Part shown: piece by piece, positions 5,661 to 7,730 of the stretch
Layout: every line of letters starts with the position of its first letter
Numbering within the stretch: the first letter of the stretch is position 1
Source of the DNA: an uncultured Rubrivivax sp.
Lineage (GTDB): Bacteria; Pseudomonadota; Gammaproteobacteria; Burkholderiales; Burkholderiaceae_C
Direction: 5' to 3'
Length of the DNA stretch: 7,730 bases
Assembly: GCA_937975735.1 (NCBI GenBank)
Contig: CALJUI010000361.1
Coordinates: 1-7,730 of the forward strand
Notes under the pieces: generated by a model
Told to the model about the DNA's origin: nothing
Databases searched by the model: none
Seen by the model: the letters and a program-made list of their open reading frames with translations, nothing else
Made by a program: the position numbers and the translations under genes

Positions 5661-6923
5661 TCAACCGCCTCGACGCATCATGTCAAAGAAGTCGAGGTTG
5701 TTCTTGCTGGCCTTCATCTTGTCGAGGATGAACTCCATCGCCTCGATCTCGTCCATCGGGTACAGCAGCTTGCGCAGGATCCAGGTCTTTTGCAGGATCT
5801 CCGGCTTGAGCAGCAGTTCCTCGCGCCGCGTGCCGCTCTTGTTGAGCAGGATCGACGGGTAGACGCGCTTCTCGGACATCCGGCGGTCGAGGTAGATCTC
5901 GCAGTTGCCGGTGCCCTTGAACTCCTCGTAGATCACCTCGTCCATGCGGCTGCCGGTGTCGATCAGCGCGGTGCCGATGATCGTCAGCGAGCCGCCTTCC
6001 TCGATGTTGCGTGCGGCGCCGAAGAAGCGCTTCGGTCGCTGCAGCGCGTTGGCGTCGACACCGCCGGTCAGCACCTTGCCCGACGAGGGCAGCACGTTGT
6101 TGTAGGCGCGCGCCAGGCGGGTGATCGAGTCGAGCAGGATCACCACGTCCTTCTTGAGTTCGACCAGGCGCTTGGCCCGCTCGATCACCATCTCGGCGAC
6201 CTGCACGTGGCGGGCGGCCGGCTCGTCGAAGGTCGAGCTGATGACCTCGCCGCGCACGGTGCGCTGCATCTCGGTGACTTCCTCGGGGCGCTCGTCGACG
6301 AGCAGCACGATCAGGTGCGCGTCGGGGTAGTTGGCGACGATCGCGTGCGCGAAGTGCTGCATCATCATCGTCTTGCCGCTCTTGGGCTGCGAGACGAGCA
6401 GCGCGCGCTGGCCTTTGCCGATCGGCGCGATCAGGTCGATGATGCGGCTGGTGATGTTCTCGTCGCTCTTGATGTCACGCTCGAGCTTGAACTGCTCCTT
6501 GGGGAACAAGGGCGTCAGGTTCTCGAACATGATCTTGTGCTTGCTCTCCTCCGGGGTCAGGCCGTTGACGCGGTCGACCTTGACAAGCGCGAAGTAGCGC
6601 TCGCCGTCCTTCGGCACCCGCACCTCGCCCTCGACCATGTCGCCGGTGTGCAGGTTGAAGCGGCGGATCTGGCTCGGGCTGAGATAGATGTCGTCGGTCG
6701 ACGCCATGTAGCTGGTCTCCGGCGAGCGCAGGAAGCCGAAGCCGTCGGGCAGCACCTCGAGCACGCCGTCGCCGAAAACCTGCTCGCCGCCCTTGGCGCG
6801 CTTCTTCATGATGGCGAACATCAGCTCCTGCTTGCGCATGCGGGCGACGTTCTCGATCTCCAGCGCCTCGCCCATCTTGATGAGCTCGGAGACGTGCTGG
6901 GCCTTCAGTTCGGACAGATGCAT
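5661..6923 (-). CDS. rho: Transcription termination factor Rho
   Basis: Rho is a homohexameric RNA-dependent ATPase and helicase that loads on C-rich nascent RNA and strips RNA polymerase from the template. The 420 residues are collinear with E. coli Rho (419). The N-terminal domain (MHLSELKAQHVSELI, ARMRKQELMFAIMKK) is followed by the primary RNA-binding fold with DGFGFLRS (60-67). The motor has Walker A QPKSGKT (179-185), catalytic E211 in VDERPEEV, Walker B VVILLDSITRLARAYN with D265, the Q-loop LTGGVDANAL and arginine finger R366 in KSGTRREE. There is no large N-terminal insertion domain of the kind found in some phyla. The ATG at 6923 fits the family start and has a GGGGG run about 10 nt upstream. 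trxA precedes and rpmE follows on the same strand. The 197-nt leader looks suited to autoregulation. Confidence 0.98.
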   Translation of the reverse strand: MHLSELKAQHVSELIKMGEALEIENVARMRKQELMFAIMKKRAKGGEQVFGDGVLEVLPDGFGFLRSPETSYMASTDDIYLSPSQIRRFNLHTGDMVEGEVRVPKDGERYFALVKVDRVNGLTPEESKHKIMFENLTPLFPKEQFKLERDIKSDENITSRIIDLIAPIGKGQRALLVSQPKSGKTMMMQHFAHAIVANYPDAHLIVLLVDERPEEVTEMQRTVRGEVISSTFDEPAARHVQVAEMVIERAKRLVELKKDVVILLDSITRLARAYNNVLPSSGKVLTGGVDANALQRPKRFFGAARNIEEGGSLTIIGTALIDTGSRMDEVIYEEFKGTGNCEIYLDRRMSEKRVYPSILLNKSGTRREELLLKPEILQKTWILRKLLYPMDEIEAMEFILDKMKASKNNLDFFDMMRRGG

Positions 6924-7120
6924 GTAGGCATACCCCCGTGGCAGGGCACCTTGGACGGTGGGGAGCCGGCGCGGGCCGGCTCGTCGAACGGTCAGTGAGG
7001 GAAGGGGAAGGGGGGCCGAAATCGAGCGCCCATGCGGCCGTGGGGCCTGGCGCTCGGTGGCTTACCGTGCGGGGCGGCGCCGATCGTCATCGACCGGCCG
7101 GCCGCAACCGACGCGACGGA
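6924..7120 (-). promoter_or_regulatory. Candidate autoregulatory leader of rho
   Basis: This 197-nt gap between trxA and rho holds no gene. In transcript order it has: an 8-bp perfect inverted repeat (7049-7056 with 7023-7030, 18-nt loop containing a further GGCC/GGCC pair), followed by ATTTC; a C-rich, G-poor tract (7017 to 6991; 16 C and 3 G in 27 nt) of the kind that serves as a Rho loading site; and a second perfect 8-bp hairpin (6975-6982 with 6963-6970, 4-nt loop). The rho start follows. In E. coli, rho represses itself by premature termination in its leader. The same logic here is inferred, not shown. Confidence 0.5.
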
Positions 7121-7125
7121 TTATA
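7120..7125 (-). promoter_or_regulatory. Possible -10 box of the rho promoter
   Basis: A perfect TATAAT on the minus strand overlaps the TAA stop of trxA. The best -35 candidate is CTGACG (7145-7150), 19 nt upstream and 4/6 to TTGACA, which is a weak match with long spacing. Use of this box would give a leader of about 190 nt before rho. Confidence 0.45.
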
Positions 7126-7450
7126 GATGAGCGTCGAGGAAGGCCGTCAGTTCGGCCTTGGGCTTGGCACCGACCAGCGACTGCACGAGCTGGCCGTTCT
7201 TCCAAAGCTGCAGCGTCGGGATGCCGCGGATGCCATGCTGTGCCGGCACGTTGCGGTTCTCGTCGACGTTGAGCTTGGCGATCTGCAGCCGACCTTCGTA
7301 GGTCTTGGACAGCTCGTCGAGCACCGGGGCGATCATCTTGCACGGGCCGCACCATTCAGCCCAGTAGTCCACCAGGACCGGCTTGTCCGACTTCAGCACA
7401 TCGGTGCCGAACGAATCGTCGGTGACATTCTTGATCAGTTCGCTGCTCAT
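7121..7450 (-). CDS. trxA: Thioredoxin 1
   Basis: Thioredoxin is a cytoplasmic dithiol protein that reduces disulfides in enzymes such as ribonucleotide reductase and is recharged by thioredoxin reductase. The 109 residues equal the usual length. The active site is WCGPC with C34 and C37; the buried D28 (VLVDYWAEW), the cis-proline P78 (GIPTL) and the C-terminal GAKPKAEL helix are all present. The ATG at 7450 is chosen because GGAGA (7458-7462) lies 7 nt before it and the protein then starts MSSELIKNV as in homologues; the frame could be read 13 residues further upstream but without conserved sequence. rho follows 197 nt downstream on the same strand, an order common in Betaproteobacteria. 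The gene upstream is divergent. Confidence 0.97.
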   Translation of the reverse strand: MSSELIKNVTDDSFGTDVLKSDKPVLVDYWAEWCGPCKMIAPVLDELSKTYEGRLQIAKLNVDENRNVPAQHGIRGIPTLQLWKNGQLVQSLVGAKPKAELTAFLDAHL

Positions 7451-7543
7451 CGGGCTTTCTCCAGCGCCTCCATGGACAATCGGCGCCATGCCGAACGTCG
7501 GGACGATTCTGACACAAGCAGGGCAAGCCCCTGCCGGCGGCCC
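7451..7543. promoter_or_regulatory. Divergent intergenic region, trxA / nuclease-like gene
   Basis: This 93-nt gap separates the trxA start (minus) from the plus-strand gene at 7544, so it should hold the trxA promoter and perhaps one for the other gene. I see the trxA ribosome binding site (7458-7462) and a CAGAAT hexamer on the minus strand near 7507-7512, which could be a weak -10, but no convincing -35. The promoter cannot be placed. Confidence 0.35.
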
Positions 7544-7730
7544 ATGAAGCTGGCGCTGCCATGCAGCGCGTCCCCGACCGCCACCTGGCTCGAGGCCGCG
7601 CAGGCCACTCGGGCCTGGGCGGTGCAGCGGCGCCTGCCCTTGCAGTACCTGGTGGTGCTGCTGCCGGCCGGCGACTGGATCGAGCCGATGCGCCGCGCCT
7701 TCGCTGCCGAGCCGGGCTGGCAGCCGCGTG
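7544..7730 (+). CDS. N-terminal fragment of an unplaced protein, possibly AddB-like PD-(D/E)XK nuclease
   Basis: The frame is open from the ATG at 7544 to the window end (62 codons and 1 base), so the 3' end is lost. The protein begins MKLALPCSASPTATWLEAA and continues with QYLVVLLPAGDWIEPMRRAFAAEPGWQPR. The pattern VVLLP followed by a helix with RRAFA resembles the start of the AddB-like PD-(D/E)XK nuclease/inactivated-helicase proteins that I recall lying divergent from trxA in Burkholderiales, usually followed by a UvrD/AddA-type helicase. Codon use looks like real coding sequence. No nuclease or helicase motif is inside the visible part, so the assignment rests on the N-terminal pattern and context. 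The ribosome binding site is weak (GGCGG). Confidence 0.45.
   Translation, partial: MKLALPCSASPTATWLEAAQATRAWAVQRRLPLQYLVVLLPAGDWIEPMRRAFAAEPGWQPR

Noticed and set aside
6905..6931. Eight-residue upstream reading frame overlapping the rho start (minus strand)
   Set aside because: Its ATG lies only one base after the GGGGG run, too close for efficient initiation, and such short frames occur by chance.
5790..6998. Plus-strand open frame (402 codons) opposite rho
   Set aside because: It mirrors the highly conserved rho gene and is rich in Leu, Asp, His and Val from antisense codons, so it is a shadow.
7488..7547. Nineteen-residue plus-strand frame in the trxA divergent gap
   Set aside because: It has no ribosome binding site, it is proline/glycine-rich and it overlaps the start of the next gene, with no support as a peptide gene.
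1..7730. CRISPR array, tRNA or rRNA genes, insertion sequences, integrase or attachment sites
   Set aside because: I looked on both strands for regular repeats, tRNA-like arms, transposase motifs and terminal inverted repeats and found none. Nothing suggests a mobile element at the junction.

Overview
The window appears to join DNA from two different bacteria. Positions 1 to about 1040 carry the end of a uL1 gene (rplA) and the first part of a uL10 gene (rplJ). Their sequences do not look betaproteobacterial and resemble planctomycete (Phycisphaerae-like) ribosomal proteins. From about 1040 to 7730 every gene looks like a GC-rich betaproteobacterium of the order Burkholderiales, perhaps the Rubrivivax/Leptothrix neighbourhood. 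The taxonomic reading rests on recognising protein sequences, not on a database search.

Layout: rplA (1-699, +, 5' end cut) and rplJ (from 736, +) run in ribosomal-operon order. Near 1027-1062 the rplJ frame passes without a stop or frameshift into the C-terminal 60% of phoU (to 1470). phoB (1486-2205) and phoR (2216-3562) follow in tight operon spacing. Convergent to phoR, on the minus strand, lie an ArnT-like membrane glycosyltransferase (3549-5216), rpmE (type B bL31, 5311-5571), rho (5661-6923) and trxA (7121-7450). A divergent plus-strand gene starts at 7544 and runs off the end; it may be an AddB-like PD-(D/E)XK nuclease.

Functionally, PhoU/PhoB/PhoR form the phosphate-starvation switch: PhoR phosphorylates PhoB, and PhoU links PhoR to the Pst transporter. 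trxA, rho and rpmE are housekeeping genes for thiol redox, transcription termination and the ribosome. The 197-nt trxA-rho gap looks like an autoregulatory rho leader: a consensus -10 box, a GC-rich hairpin, a C-rich G-poor tract and a second hairpin. rpmE ends in a clear intrinsic terminator.

The most striking feature, an in-frame uL10-PhoU fusion, is best explained as a chimeric join (assembly or library artefact). It is not good evidence for a new system: both partners are broken at the same point, the join falls in a short stretch that both families could share, and the flanks point to different phyla. Apart from that, the candidate rho leader and the altered catalytic motifs of the ArnT-like protein are the observations most worth following.
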